64,000 nt of DNA from Paenibacillus sp. CC-CFT747 (GCA_030323305.1 CP106741.1:4525501-4589500), one strand, 5' to 3'; numbered from the stretch's first letter, positions 1 through 9,066 are shown. The notes: generated by a model from the sequence alone, not told the origin. Translations and numbers: made by a program.

Positions 1-1139
1 CCTCCTTTAAGCAGCAGGGCCCAGCCCGAGACCGGCTCTCCCGAGGCGGTGCTCCATTCCCCTCCGGAAAAGGGGAGGAAGGCGGCTTTCGGATCGGCCA
101 GCCATCCGGCCAGCGGCTTCCACAGTGCCAGGGTAAGCCCGAAGGCCAAGACGGCGTGCACCGTTCGGGCGTAGAGGAAAGAGCCGTAACGGATGCCCGC
201 CGGGAGGCTGAAGCTTCTGACCTGAGCGTGGAGGGAAAGGCCGCTCCACGCGGTTGCAGCTCCCAGAAAGCCGAGCAGCAGAGGCAAGGGGAGGGCCGAT
301 TGGGCGATGGCATACGCCCCCAGATGAGGCTCCAGAAGCCCCGGCACGAAGAGGGAGAGCCCTTTAAGAGGGGCGGGCAGCAGGAGCAGGGCCATCCGGG
401 TAAGAACGGCAAACAGGATCATAAACCCTCCCACGATCATAAGGGTTTGATTGGCGGAGGAGACGGCATCGCCGAGCATTTTGCCGAAGGCCCGGCCATC
501 CCGGCTGCGGGCCTCTCTTAAAGCCGCCAGGCTTCGTTTCAGAAGCCCCTGCCGATCGCTGCTCCTAAGAGGCTTGAGAGCCTTGGCCGCCTCTCCGGCA
601 GACTCCTTCGGTGCGGTAAGCCGAAACCAGATGCCCATAAGAATGGCCGAGAGGTAATGGATCCCCGCGAGCACCAGACCGGCTTTGGCGCTGTGAAGAA
701 AGCCGATGCCGATGACGGTGATAAGGACCACGGGGCTGCAGAGATGGGAGAGGGCAAGCAGGCGTTCCGCTTCCGCCACGCTAAGGCGGCCCTCCTTCCT
801 AAGAGACGCCGTCAGCTCGGCACCGGCCGGGTAGCCTGCCGTGAGGCCGGCCGCGAGTGCCCAGCCTCCGATTCCCGGAATGCGGAAGAAGAGACGCATG
901 AACGGGTCCAGCAGGACGCCAACCGCTTGAACGACGCCAAGGCCGGTCATGAGCTGGGTCACGACGAGGAAAGGCAGCAGAGCGGGGAACACATAATTCC
1001 ACCAAAGCTTAAGCCCTCCCAAGGAAGACTGAAAGGCATCATCCGGGTATATAATGATAAAGACGACCAGTAGGATCGCCAGAACACCCAAGGCAAGCGT
1101 GACGGCTTTGCTTTGCGTTCCGATGGGCGAGGGGGACAT
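1..1139 (-). CDS. ylbJ: Sporulation integral membrane protein YlbJ (partial, 3' end outside window)
   Basis: The minus strand is open from an ATG at 1139 to the window edge, about 380 codons. The product is strongly hydrophobic, with an N-terminal membrane segment (about residues 12-30) and several more, plus the Gly-rich stretch 'GLTAGYPAGAELTASL' typical of nucleoside-recognition ('gate') domain proteins. YlbJ of this family is an inner-membrane protein made under sporulation control and needed for spore cortex formation in B. subtilis. Position next to ylbL and ylbM supports the name. Near 59-62 a lost G is likely: after adding it the tail reads EWSTASGEPVSGWALLL, which looks more natural than the uncorrected frame. 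The stop codon lies beyond base 1. Confidence 0.85.
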   Translation of the reverse strand, partial: MSPSPIGTQSKAVTLALGVLAILLVVFIIIYPDDAFQSSLGGLKLWWNYVFPALLPFLVVTQLMTGLGVVQAVGVLLDPFMRLFFRIPGIGGWALAAGLTAGYPAGAELTASLRKEGRLSVAEAERLLALSHLCSPVVLITVIGIGFLHSAKAGLVLAGIHYLSAILMGIWFRLTAPKESAGEAAKALKPLRSSDRQGLLKRSLAALREARSRDGRAFGKMLGDAVSSANQTLMIVGGFMILFAVLTRMALLLLPAPLKGLSLFVPGLLEPHLGAYAIAQSALPLPLLLGFLGAATAWSGLSLHAQVRSFSLPAGIRYGSFLYARTVHAVLAFGLTLALWKPLAGWLADPKAAFLPFSGGEWSTASGEPVSGWALLLKG

Positions 1140-1209
1140 GCCTGCACCTTCCTTTCGTGGATTGCTACATGTTTACGCCCCGGAGAGCGGGAATAGACCA
1201 AGCCCCTGT

Positions 1210-1246
1210 AGTGCCTTATCCGTGAGTATTGTTCGGATAAGGCACT
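1210..1246. repeat. 12-bp perfect inverted repeat between divergent ylbJ and ylbL
   Basis: Arms agtgccttatcc (1210-1221) and ggataaggcact (1235-1246) are exactly complementary with a 13-nt spacer. The repeat lies in the 139-bp divergent intergenic region. No T-run follows on either strand, so a terminator is unlikely; an operator shared by the two divergent promoters is possible but unproven. Confidence 0.6.
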
Positions 1247-1278
1247 GGGACCGACAAGACGAAAGGAAAGGAAGCCTA

Positions 1279-2435
1279 ATGGACGAAGAGTACAAGCCGG
1301 GGAGCCCGGTTCTTATCTTGCTCCTGAGCGTTCTCTGAAAAGAGGATGGTCGCTCAGGAGGTTTTTAGCAGGACTGGTAATCGTGTTCCTGCTGTCCTAC
1401 ATTCTTTTTATCATTCCGCTGCCTTATTATATCTTCAAGCCGGGTTCGGCCGAAGAGATCCATCCCATGGTTAAGGTCACCCAGGGCGATTCTCCCGAGC
1501 AGGGGGCCTTCCTGCTTACCACCGTAGGGGTGATGGATTCGAACGTGTTCTCCTACTTCTGGGCCAAGCTATTTAAGGAAGAGATCCGGCCGAAGACCTC
1601 GGTGAAGCAGGCGGATGAAACGGATCAGGAATATACCCAGCGCCAAGTGTACAAAATGATCTCTTCCCAGAGCAGCGCTATTCAGGCCGCTTATAACAAG
1701 CTCGGGATTCCTTATCACATCAAGGACGAAGGCGTGATGGTGCTTCATGTAGTCAAGGGAATGCCGGCGGAGAAAGTGCTGCAGGTCGGCGATTACCTGT
1801 TGGAAATTGACGGACTTTCTCTTACCGATGGCGAGAAGCTGGTGAATTATCTCAAAACCAAAAAGGCGGGCGACACGGTTAAGGTGACTTTCCGCCGGGG
1901 AGACCAGGTGAAGCAGGAAACCGTCTCTCTCGCCATTCTGCCCGCGGCTTCTCCCGCGGCGGGACAGCCCTCCGAGCCTCCTCGCGTAGGAATCGGCTTT
2001 ACGTTCTCGCAGGTGCAATCCGTTCAGGCCGATGACGAAGGCAAGCAGGTGACCATTCAAGCGGGTGAGATCGGAGGCCCTTCCGCCGGGCTCATGTTCT
2101 CGCTTGAAATCTACAACCAGCTGGTGCCCGAGGATATAACGAAAGGCTACCGAGTAGCGGGAACGGGAGAAATCGATGAGCTGGGTCATGTCGGAGTCAT
2201 CGGCGGAATTCAGCACAAGGTGGTGGCGGCGGACCGGGAGGGAGCCGAGATTTTCTTCGCTCCGAAGGATCTGTATCCGGCGGCGGGGCAGACGTTCCAG
2301 CCGGTGCTTAACACAACCGACGCCAAACGGCAGGCGGAGAAAATCGGGACGAAGATGAAGGTCGTATCCGTAGGAACAATGGAAGAGGCGCTGGATTATT
2401 TGAAAAATCTGCCGCCAAAAGGCAGCAAAGGCTAA
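1279..2435 (+). CDS. ylbL: SepM/YlbL-type membrane-anchored PDZ-Lon-like serine protease (one frameshift)
   Basis: About 385 residues after repair. A start at ATG 1279 preceded by the purine-rich aaaggaaaggaagcc is reached if one G is restored in the run at 1299-1302; otherwise the open frame begins only at GTG 1383 inside the membrane segment. The order is a basic cytoplasmic tail, one transmembrane helix (about residues 28-50), a PDZ domain (about 150-235) and a C-terminal Lon-type proteolytic domain. The Ser-Lys catalytic pair is visible as Ser about 269 in GGPSAGLMFS and Lys about 314 in GGIQHKVVAA. The family cleaves substrates at the outer face of the membrane (SepM in streptococci). 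Convergent with ylbM. Confidence 0.88.
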
Positions 2436-2458
2436 GCCGGACGGCTTAGCCTTTGCTG
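2423..2458. terminator. Perfect 16-bp hairpin between convergent ylbL and ylbM
   Basis: CAGCAAAGGCTAAGCC (2423-2438), loop GGAC, exact complement 2443-2458. The left arm contains the ylbL stop codon. No long T-run follows on either side, but the position between convergent genes suggests a bidirectional terminator or RNA-end stabiliser. Confidence 0.65.
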
Positions 2459-2518
2459 TATCGGTGTGAGTAACGCAAGGTCCATATTCCCGTACCTTCG
2501 TCGGCGTTGGATCAAGCA

Positions 2519-3745
2519 CTACAAACGAAGGGGAGGCTCGTAATAATCCCTGAACAAGTCACGGGCGTTCCGGGTCGGATAGCCCAAGCTGTACACCGAA
2601 GTGGCGCGGATGTCCTGCTGAAGGAAATCCGCGCTTTCTTCGGTCACTTTTGATATAATAGGAACTCGGGCCACCCGCTTCATGCGTTTCAGCAATTCTC
2701 TTCCTCGGGTGGTAAAGCCAAGGATGCGCAGGTAAGGAACTCCCAGCGCTAAAGCTTCCCGGTTAAGGTCATACTTTGAATGATGAAGCAGGATGCGGAG
2801 TAAAGTTCTCTGCAGCTTGGTTTGCGTATAGCGCTTGGTTTTGAGAGCGGCAAGGAGCTGGCCCACCTGGTCGGGCCGGCTGTAATCGAGAAGGGGAAGA
2901 ACCCGCTTGATGCGGTGCTCGAGCCCTTCGGTCATTTCGCTTATGGAAGCGAGATCAGCGGCTGTGCGGCTGAGCAGCGTATGGAACAGCGGACCGGCGA
3001 AGCGTTCCCAGCTCATGGGGGCTCGTCCCGCTGCCCATTCTCTCTCGAGAATGGCATAGGTGTAGTCCGGAAGCAGGCGGGCGGCGGCACGCAGGTCCTT
3101 CTCTTCGAAGAGAAGCTTCCGGATGGCGGTGGCGCTGGCGATCCGGCTGTCCGTCACCTCCTGCTGGTGGTACCCTGCCTTCCGGCGGGTAATGGTCAGG
3201 GGTCGAATGGTGCTTTTCAGCCGCTTCAAGGCTATGAGGTAATGCAGCCCGAGCGTATTGTTCGGCTGGGCCAAGCCTTCGGCCGGCTGTCCGGTCAGGG
3301 TGCTAACGGCGGAACTGTAGGCCGCCGGATAGGCGGCGCCCCGGGACAGCTCTTGACGCAGAAGCTCGCCGAAGCCTTCCGGCTCCCGGTGCATCACCTC
3401 CGCGAGCCGCTCCAGCCAGCCGATCTCTCCGCTTTCGCTGCCGAAGCACAAGCTGTCCGTCACGCCTGAGGCATCCAGCGCGGAAGCGGCACCGTAAGCG
3501 AACCATTCGGCCGGCTGGGAGGCGAAGGCGGCGGGCAGCTCGATCACCACGTCCACTCCCATCCGCAGCGCCATTTCGGCGCGCGCCCATTTGTTGACGA
3601 GAGCGGGCTCGCCCCTTTGCAGAAAATGCCCGCTCATCACGGCGATGACGGCATCGGCTCCGGAGGCGCTTTTGGCCTGCTCGAAGTGATACACATGCCC
3701 GTAATGAAGCGGGTTGTATTCGACAATGATTCCGACGGTCTTCAC
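2519..3745 (-). CDS. tmcAL: tRNA(Met) cytidine acetate ligase TmcAL (YlbM), nucleotidyltransferase-fold
   Basis: About 408 residues and intact. The N-terminus carries the nucleotidyltransferase signature VEYNPLHYGHVYH (HxGH), and SRIASATAIRKLL resembles the second conserved motif. Members of this family use ATP and acetate to make N4-acetylcytidine at the wobble position of elongator tRNA-Met. I choose GTG 3745 (MKTVGIIVEYNP), matching the usual family start and placed after the GGGAGGGTGG Shine-Dalgarno; an in-frame GTG at 3751 overlaps that site. Transcribed opposite to ylbL and ylbN. Confidence 0.9.
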   Translation of the reverse strand: MKTVGIIVEYNPLHYGHVYHFEQAKSASGADAVIAVMSGHFLQRGEPALVNKWARAEMALRMGVDVVIELPAAFASQPAEWFAYGAASALDASGVTDSLCFGSESGEIGWLERLAEVMHREPEGFGELLRQELSRGAAYPAAYSSAVSTLTGQPAEGLAQPNNTLGLHYLIALKRLKSTIRPLTITRRKAGYHQQEVTDSRIASATAIRKLLFEEKDLRAAARLLPDYTYAILEREWAAGRAPMSWERFAGPLFHTLLSRTAADLASISEMTEGLEHRIKRVLPLLDYSRPDQVGQLLAALKTKRYTQTKLQRTLLRILLHHSKYDLNREALALGVPYLRILGFTTRGRELLKRMKRVARVPIISKVTEESADFLQQDIRATSVYSLGYPTRNARDLFRDYYEPPLRL

Positions 3746-3827
3746 ATCCACCCTCCCTTCACGGCCTTTTTCCTATATCATAACAAACATCGGCCCGCGG
3801 TGCATGCGGGGGTGTAAAGAGAAAAGG

Positions 3828-3857
3828 TTGACAAGACCAAATCTTTAAAGCTATAAT
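3828..3857 (+). promoter_or_regulatory. Sigma-A promoter for ylbN-rpmF
   Basis: TTGACA at 3828-3833 and TATAAT at 3852-3857 with an 18-bp spacer, both exact consensus hexamers, 30 bp upstream of the ylbN start. It lies in the ylbM-ylbN divergent gap and points at the ylbN-rpmF pair. Confidence 0.85.
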
Positions 3858-3886
3858 AATCTTTGTTTGTTTGGGGTGATCGTTAC

Positions 3887-4411
3887 ATGCTGCTCAATTT
3901 AAAAGAATGGAACACCAAAGATCATACGGTCCAATGGAAGGATAAGCTTGACCTCTCCGATTTTCTTAAGGAAAGACAGGATTTGTCCAAATTCGGCACT
4001 CTCGAAGCCGACTTGGAGGCCGCCTCCAAGGACGGAATAATAGAAGTGGCGGGAACATTGACCCTGCCTGTAACGATGCTTTGCTCCCGGTGCCTGACGG
4101 AAATTGACGAAGTGTTAACCATTCCTTTCCGGGAAAGATTTACGCAGAGAACCGAGCTGATCCCGCAGGACAACGAGGAATCCGAAGAAGAGGTCCATCT
4201 GGTAAAGGAAGATCGTCTCGATCTCCGGCCCTATGTGGAAGAGAACGTCTGGATGGCCTTGCCTTACATTCCGCTTTGCTCCGAAGCTTGCAAGGGGCTG
4301 TGCCCGACTTGCGGACAGAACCGGAATACCGATCCGTGCGGCTGCAGCCAGGAGAAGGTGGATCCCCGGCTTGCCGGGCTGGCCGATTTCTTCAACCAGA
4401 ATAAAGAGTAA
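3887..4411 (+). CDS. ylbN: YceD/DUF177 family protein (YlbN)
   Basis: 174 residues from ATG 3887, with GGGGTGAT seven bases upstream; an in-frame TTG at 3863 lacks such a site. The acidic middle and two cysteine pairs (CSRC about residue 66, CPTCGQN near 148) are those of the DUF177 family, which sits in front of rpmF in most bacteria and is linked to 23S rRNA/large-subunit assembly. It is the first gene after a strong promoter and is followed 28 bp later by rpmF, so the two are almost certainly co-transcribed. Confidence 0.9.
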   Translation: MLLNLKEWNTKDHTVQWKDKLDLSDFLKERQDLSKFGTLEADLEAASKDGIIEVAGTLTLPVTMLCSRCLTEIDEVLTIPFRERFTQRTELIPQDNEESEEEVHLVKEDRLDLRPYVEENVWMALPYIPLCSEACKGLCPTCGQNRNTDPCGCSQEKVDPRLAGLADFFNQNKE

Positions 4412-4439
4412 TCCTGAATTCGCTTAAGGAGGTGGGAAT

Positions 4440-4613
4440 ATGGCAGTACCTCAGAGAAGAACGTCCAAAACTCGTCGCGATAAGCGCCGTACTCACTTTA
4501 AATTGGAAGTTCCGGGCATGGTTAAATGCGAGCAGTGCGGAGAATTGAAATTGGCTCACCGCATCTGCAAAGTTTGCGGAACGTACAAAGGAAGAGAGAT
4601 CATCAAGCAATAG
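4440..4613 (+). CDS. rpmF: 50S ribosomal protein L32
   Basis: 57 residues, starting MAVPQRRTSKTRRDKRR, with a CxxC...CxxC zinc motif (CEQCGE and CKVCGT), so this is the zinc-containing form of L32. A strong AAGGAGGTGGG Shine-Dalgarno lies at 4426-4436. It ends the ylbN-rpmF unit and is followed by a canonical terminator. Confidence 0.97.
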   Translation: MAVPQRRTSKTRRDKRRTHFKLEVPGMVKCEQCGELKLAHRICKVCGTYKGREIIKQ

Positions 4614-4630
4614 TAGCAGTTTCCCTATGT

Positions 4631-4664
4631 AGTACTTCATCTTTGGTGAAGTGCTATTTTTTTT
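4631..4664 (+). terminator. Rho-independent terminator after rpmF
   Basis: A 9-bp stem (agtacttca 4631-4639 with tgaagtgct 4647-4655, one G-T pair), 7-nt loop, then eight T at 4657-4664. Confidence 0.9.
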
Positions 4665-4690
4665 GCCTTTTCTTTTGATAAGGAATTCTA

Positions 4691-4717
4691 TATACTCAGT
4701 TTAGTACCAGGTCATAG
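4691..4717 (+). promoter_or_regulatory. fapR promoter -10 and FapR-type operator
   Basis: TATACT (4691-4696) is followed by TTAGTACCAGGTCATAG (4701-4717). The left half TTAGTACC is the exact FapR half-site and the right half matches the inverted half-site at 5 of 8 positions. FapR represses fatty-acid and phospholipid genes by binding such a 17-bp dyad near the start point and is released by malonyl-CoA/malonyl-ACP. Its place just after the -10 box and 34 bp before fapR predicts autoregulation of the fapR-plsX-fab operon. A good -35 box is not evident. Confidence 0.7.
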
Positions 4718-4750
4718 CAATATCCGAGCCTATTATGATAGCAAAAGGCG

Positions 4751-5356
4751 GTGCCCGTTATCGAACGTCTACCTAAGAGGCAGCGCCAGCAGCAGCTGGC
4801 GAAGGTGATTGAAGAGAATCCTTTCGTCACCGACGAAGAGTTGACCAAACGGTTTACCGTAAGCATTCAAACCGTCCGCCTCGACCGGATGGAACTCGGA
4901 ATTCCGGAGCTGCGCGAGAGGCTTAAGCTTATGGCGGAACAAAGCTACGATCAAGTCCGTTCCCTTCCTCTGCATGAGGTCATCGGGGACGTCATCGACC
5001 TTCAGCTTAACAAAAGCGGAATTTCGCTTTTTGAAATACGCGAGGAGCATGTCTTCTCCCGAACCAAAATTGCTCGGGGGCACCATGTTTTCTCCCAGGC
5101 GAATTCGCTTGCCGTGGCTGTCATCAATGATGAAATTGCTCTGACCGCCTCGGCGGATATCCGGTTTATCCGGTCGATCCGCCTGCAGGAGAAATGCGTG
5201 GCCAAAGCCTATGTGCGGTCGGTGTCGAAGGGCAAGGCTAAGGTAGAAGTTTTTACGTACGTTAACGACGAACTCGTTTTCCAAGGAAACTTTACTATTT
5301 ATCACTCCAAGAACCGGGGAGAAGGAGGCGGAGACAGTCATGCGGATAGCGATTGA
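4751..5356 (+). CDS. fapR: Fatty acid and phospholipid biosynthesis repressor FapR
   Basis: 201 residues from GTG 4751 (aaaggcg upstream). An N-terminal DeoR-like helix-turn-helix (about residues 26-60, containing VSIQTVRLDRMELGIPELR) is followed by a hot-dog-fold effector domain (about 80-190) that binds malonyl-CoA. It represses lipid synthesis genes when malonyl-CoA is scarce. The end overlaps plsX by 17 bp, the arrangement seen in other Firmicutes, and an operator-like dyad sits upstream. The short tail after the hot-dog domain (GEGGGDSHADSD) is only the overlap region. Confidence 0.95.
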   Translation: MPVIERLPKRQRQQQLAKVIEENPFVTDEELTKRFTVSIQTVRLDRMELGIPELRERLKLMAEQSYDQVRSLPLHEVIGDVIDLQLNKSGISLFEIREEHVFSRTKIARGHHVFSQANSLAVAVINDEIALTASADIRFIRSIRLQEKCVAKAYVRSVSKGKAKVEVFTYVNDELVFQGNFTIYHSKNRGEGGGDSHADSD

Positions 5357-6328
5357 TGCTATGGGCGGGGACCGGGCTCCTCAAGCGGTAGTGGAGGGAG
5401 CGCTCCTGGCCGCAAAGGAGTGGCAGGATACCGAACTCATCCTGGTGGGCGATTCCGCCGCCCTGGAGCCGCTTCTCCGGGACAAGCCGGCCCATGTAAG
5501 CCTTCATCATGCAGCGGAAGTCATTGATGCGGAGGACGAACCGGTTAAGGCGGTGCGCCGCAAGAAAGACGCTTCCATGGTGGTGGCGGGCCGTCTCGTC
5601 CGGGAGAAAGCGGCGGACGCCATGATCTCAGCCGGGAACACCGGCGCCCTTATGGCCACCGGTCTGCTGGTGGTCGGGCGGATCCGCGGCATCGACCGGC
5701 CGGCCCTGGCCCCGATGATCCCGACGCTCGACGGCAGCGGTGTGCTGGCGCTGGATCTGGGAGCCAACATGGACGCTTCACCCGAGAACCTGCTCCAGTA
5801 CGCCATCATGGGCAGCCTGTACCGAAACAAGGTGCACGGGATCGGGCAGCCTCGGGTAGGCCTGCTGAATGTAGGCACGGAAGAAAAGAAGGGAAATGAG
5901 CTGACCAAAGCGGCGTTTCCCTTGCTCGCGGAAGCTCCGATCCACTTTGTGGGTAACGTGGAAGCCCGCGATGTGCTGCAGGCGGAGTGCGACGTGCTCG
6001 TGTGCGACGGCTTTGTCGGCAATATTCTTCTGAAGTCTCTCGAGGGGACGGCGGAAGCGATATTCGGGGTGTTGAAGCAGGAGTTCACCCGAAGCCTGAC
6101 GACCAAGCTGGCGGCGGCCGTCCTGGCCCCGGGCTCCGCAGCTTCAAGAAGAAGCTGGATTACACCGAGCACGGCGGCGCCCCTCTGCTTGGAATCGACG
6201 GCCTGGTGCTGAAGAGCCACGGCTCCTCGGACGCCAATGCCATCAAGAATGCGGTGCGTCAGGCAAGAACGGCGCTCGCCGGTCGTCTGGTGGAAGCCAT
6301 ATCAAGTGAAATCAGCAGTGGAAAGTGA
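5340..6328 (+). CDS. plsX: Phosphate acyltransferase PlsX (one frameshift)
   Basis: About 329 residues after repair. It starts MRIAIDAMGGDRAPQ, the family signature, and contains SAGNTGALMA and DGFVGN motifs. PlsX makes acyl-phosphate from acyl-ACP, feeding PlsY in phosphatidic acid synthesis; it is a peripheral membrane protein. The frame breaks at 6131-6133, where GGG should be GGGG; the second frame then continues GLRSFKKKLDYTEHGGAP to a stop at 6328. Translation is probably coupled to fapR through their overlap, and fabH follows after 10 bp. Confidence 0.95.
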
Positions 6329-6338
6329 GTTGTGGGGA

Positions 6339-7325
6339 ATGAAACTAACACCTGTGGGAATTCTGGGCTCGGGCAAATACGTGCCGGAGCGCGTTCTGAC
6401 CAATTTCGATCTCGAGCAGATGGTGGAAACCAATGACGAATGGATCCGGACCCGGACGGGAATAAGCGAGAGAAGGCTGGCGTCCGCCGAGGAGGCCTCG
6501 TCCGATCTGGCTTATCACGCTTCGGTGATTGCGCTTGAGCGGGCGGGCGTCAAGCCGGAGGAGATCGACCTGATCGTGGTGGCGACGGTGACGCCGGATA
6601 TGGCGTTTCCTTCCACGGCGTGTCACCTTCAAGCGAAGCTCGGGGCGAAGAAGGCGGCGGCCTTTGATTTGTCCGCCGCCTGCTCGGGCTTTATCTACGG
6701 TCTCGCGAATGCCGCCAACTTCATTGCCACGGGTACCTATAAATACGCCTTGGTGGTAGGAGCGGAATGCTTATCGAAGATTACCGATTATACGGACCGG
6801 AATACGTGCATCCTGTTCGGCGACGGCGCGGGCGCTGTCGTCATCGGCCCGGTGGAGGAAGGACGCGGCTTCCAGTCCTTCGAGCTCGGGGCAGACGGCA
6901 CGGGTGCCGACCTGCTTAAGATCAGCGGAGGCGGCTCCCGCTGCCCGGCTTCGCCGGATAGCTTGGAGGGCAAGCAGCATTTTATCCAGATGGCGGGCAG
7001 TGAAGTATTCAAGTTCGCGGTGAGGATTATGGGCAATGCGGCCGAGGAGGCCCTGCGCAAAGCGGGCCGGGACAAGTCGGACATCGACCTGCTGGTCCCG
7101 CATCAAGCCAACATCCGGATTATCCAAGCATCGCTTAACCGACTGGATCTTCCGGAGGAGAAGTGCATGATCAATTTGAACAAATACGGGAACGTTTCGG
7201 CGGCGTCCATCCCGATCGCTCTGGCGGAAGCCGTAGAGGAAGGGCGCGTGAAGGAAGGCGACTGCCTGGTGCTGGTCGGCTTCGGAGGCGGCCTCACCTG
7301 GGGCGCGTCGGTTCTCATCTGGTAA
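6339..7325 (+). CDS. fabH: Beta-ketoacyl-ACP synthase III FabH
   Basis: 328 residues from ATG 6339, intact. The catalytic triad is visible: Cys115 in SAACSGF, His255 in PHQANIRI and Asn285 in YGNVSAAS. FabH condenses acetyl- or branched acyl-CoA with malonyl-ACP to start fatty-acid synthesis, and in this group determines the branched-chain profile. It sits between plsX and fabD in the lipid operon. Confidence 0.96.
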   Translation: MKLTPVGILGSGKYVPERVLTNFDLEQMVETNDEWIRTRTGISERRLASAEEASSDLAYHASVIALERAGVKPEEIDLIVVATVTPDMAFPSTACHLQAKLGAKKAAAFDLSAACSGFIYGLANAANFIATGTYKYALVVGAECLSKITDYTDRNTCILFGDGAGAVVIGPVEEGRGFQSFELGADGTGADLLKISGGGSRCPASPDSLEGKQHFIQMAGSEVFKFAVRIMGNAAEEALRKAGRDKSDIDLLVPHQANIRIIQASLNRLDLPEEKCMINLNKYGNVSAASIPIALAEAVEEGRVKEGDCLVLVGFGGGLTWGASVLIW

Positions 7326-7361
7326 GGAAAAAGCACGAAAGAAGGGAGACGGCAAGAACAC

Positions 7362-8288
7362 ATGGGAAAAGTGGCATTTGTTTTTCCGGGCCAGGGAGCC
7401 CAGGCCGTCGGGATGGGGAAGGACGTTTACGACAGTCATCCCGGGGCTAAAGAAATCTTTGAACGGGCGGACGCAGCCCTCGGCTTCCGGCTTTCGGAGC
7501 TTATTTTTAACGGCCCGGACGAGGAGCTGAAGCAGACCTACAACACCCAGCCGGCTTTGCTCACGACAAGCGTGGCTATCCTGGAGGCACTGAAGGACAA
7601 AGGGATCGAGCCGGCTTACACCGCCGGACACAGCTTGGGCGAATACAGCGCTTTGGTGGCGGCCGGCGCCTTGACCTTCGAGGATGCCGTCCGGACGGTC
7701 CGTTCCCGCGGAGAGTTCATGGAGCAGGCGGTTCCGGGCGGACAGGGGGCCATGGCGGCCGTTCTCGGCGCGGAGCGGGAGGCGTTGGCGGACTTCTGCG
7801 CCAGGGTAAGTGCGGAAACAGGCACAGTGGAGCTCGCCAATGTCAACTGCCCGGGCCAAATCGTCATCTCCGGCAGCCGGGAAGGGGTCCAGGCCGTTGC
7901 GGAGCGAGGGAAGGAAATCGGAGCGAAACGGGTGATTCCACTTGAAGTAAGCGGCCCGTTCCATTCCTCTCTCATGAAGCCGGCGGCGGGCAAGCTGGCG
8001 GAAGTTCTGGCGGGGATCGAAGTGAAACAGGCTGCCGTTCCGGTTGTCGCTAACGTGACGGCGGAGCCGGTGGAGGATCCTGAGCAGATTCGCCGGCTCC
8101 TTACGGAGCAGGTCTACTCTCCCGTCCTTTGGGAGGACAGCGTCAAGTGGCTTATCGCTCAAGGAGTCGATACCTTTGTGGAGATCGGTTCGGGAACCGT
8201 TCTGGCCGGCCTGATTAAGAAAATCGATAAGAGTGTTAAGGTCCTATCGGTCAACAGCCGCGAAGCGGTCGAGAGCTTATCGCTGTAA
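7362..8288 (+). CDS. fabD: Malonyl-CoA:ACP transacylase FabD
   Basis: 308 residues, usual length, intact. Contains the glycine-rich FPGQGAQ near the N-terminus and the nucleophile motif GHSLGEYSAL with Ser91; the conserved catalytic His appears as GPFHSSLM. It loads malonyl groups onto ACP for chain elongation. 36 bp downstream of fabH and 37 bp upstream of fabG in the same operon. Confidence 0.96.
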   Translation: MGKVAFVFPGQGAQAVGMGKDVYDSHPGAKEIFERADAALGFRLSELIFNGPDEELKQTYNTQPALLTTSVAILEALKDKGIEPAYTAGHSLGEYSALVAAGALTFEDAVRTVRSRGEFMEQAVPGGQGAMAAVLGAEREALADFCARVSAETGTVELANVNCPGQIVISGSREGVQAVAERGKEIGAKRVIPLEVSGPFHSSLMKPAAGKLAEVLAGIEVKQAAVPVVANVTAEPVEDPEQIRRLLTEQVYSPVLWEDSVKWLIAQGVDTFVEIGSGTVLAGLIKKIDKSVKVLSVNSREAVESLSL

Positions 8289-8325
8289 CGAGAAGCGTAA
8301 TCATGTGGAGAGGGAGGCGGAATAC

Positions 8326-9066
8326 ATGCTTACAGGAAAAACCGCGCTGGTCACCGGCGCCTCAAGGGGCATCGGCCGCGCCATCGCGCTAGGCTTGGCG
8401 GAAGCCGGAGCGGACGTTGCCGTCAACTACGCCGGCAGCGAGAGCGCAGCGGAGGCGGTCGTCCGGGAAATTGAGGCGATGGGCCGCCGGGCATTTAAGA
8501 TTCAAGCCAACGTAGCCGATTCCGGCCAGGTGGACGAGATGGTCAAGCAGACGCTGGAAGCCTTTGGCCGTCTTGACATTTTGGTGAATAACGCCGGGAT
8601 TACGCGGGATAATTTAATCATGCGCATGAAGGAAGAGGAATTCGATGACGTCATCGCCACGAACCTGAAGGGCGTGTTTAACTGCCTGAAGGCCGTTACG
8701 CGGCCGATGATGAAGCAGCGGTACGGGCGGATCATCAACATCTCCTCCGTGGTGGGGGCACTCGGCAACCCCGGACAAGCCAACTACGTGGCGGCCAAGG
8801 CGGGCGTTATCGGCCTGACCAAATCCGCGGCGAAAGAGCTTGCCTCCAGGGGCATTACCGTCAATGCGGTGGCTCCCGGTTTTATCGTCACCGACATGAC
8901 CGACAAGATGACGGAGGAAGCCAAAGCGGCCATGATCGGCATGATCCCGCTGGCCCGCCTCGGGCAGCCGGAGGATATTGCCAAGGCCGTCAGGTTTCTG
9001 GCATCGGACGACGCCTCTTACATGACCGGACAGACGGTTCATATAGACGGCGGCATGTACATGTAA
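8326..9066 (+). CDS. fabG: 3-oxoacyl-ACP reductase FabG
   Basis: 246 residues from ATG 8326 with gggaggcgg upstream. Short-chain dehydrogenase fold: cofactor motif TGASRGIGRA, NNAGITRD, catalytic Ser in ISSVVGALGNPG, YVAAK for the Tyr/Lys pair, and PGFIVTDMT. It performs the NADPH-dependent reduction of 3-oxoacyl-ACP. Intact, in operon order fabD-fabG-acpP. Confidence 0.96.
   Translation: MLTGKTALVTGASRGIGRAIALGLAEAGADVAVNYAGSESAAEAVVREIEAMGRRAFKIQANVADSGQVDEMVKQTLEAFGRLDILVNNAGITRDNLIMRMKEEEFDDVIATNLKGVFNCLKAVTRPMMKQRYGRIINISSVVGALGNPGQANYVAAKAGVIGLTKSAAKELASRGITVNAVAPGFIVTDMTDKMTEEAKAAMIGMIPLARLGQPEDIAKAVRFLASDDASYMTGQTVHIDGGMYM

Noticed and set aside
1569..2519. 316-codon minus-strand frame opposite ylbL
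   Set aside because: Shadow; rich in Arg/Leu/His as expected for antisense of a GC-rich gene, no family resemblance.
6771..8162. 463-codon minus-strand open frame opposite fabH and fabD
   Set aside because: Shadow of GC-rich coding sequence; the plus-strand genes carry all active-site motifs.
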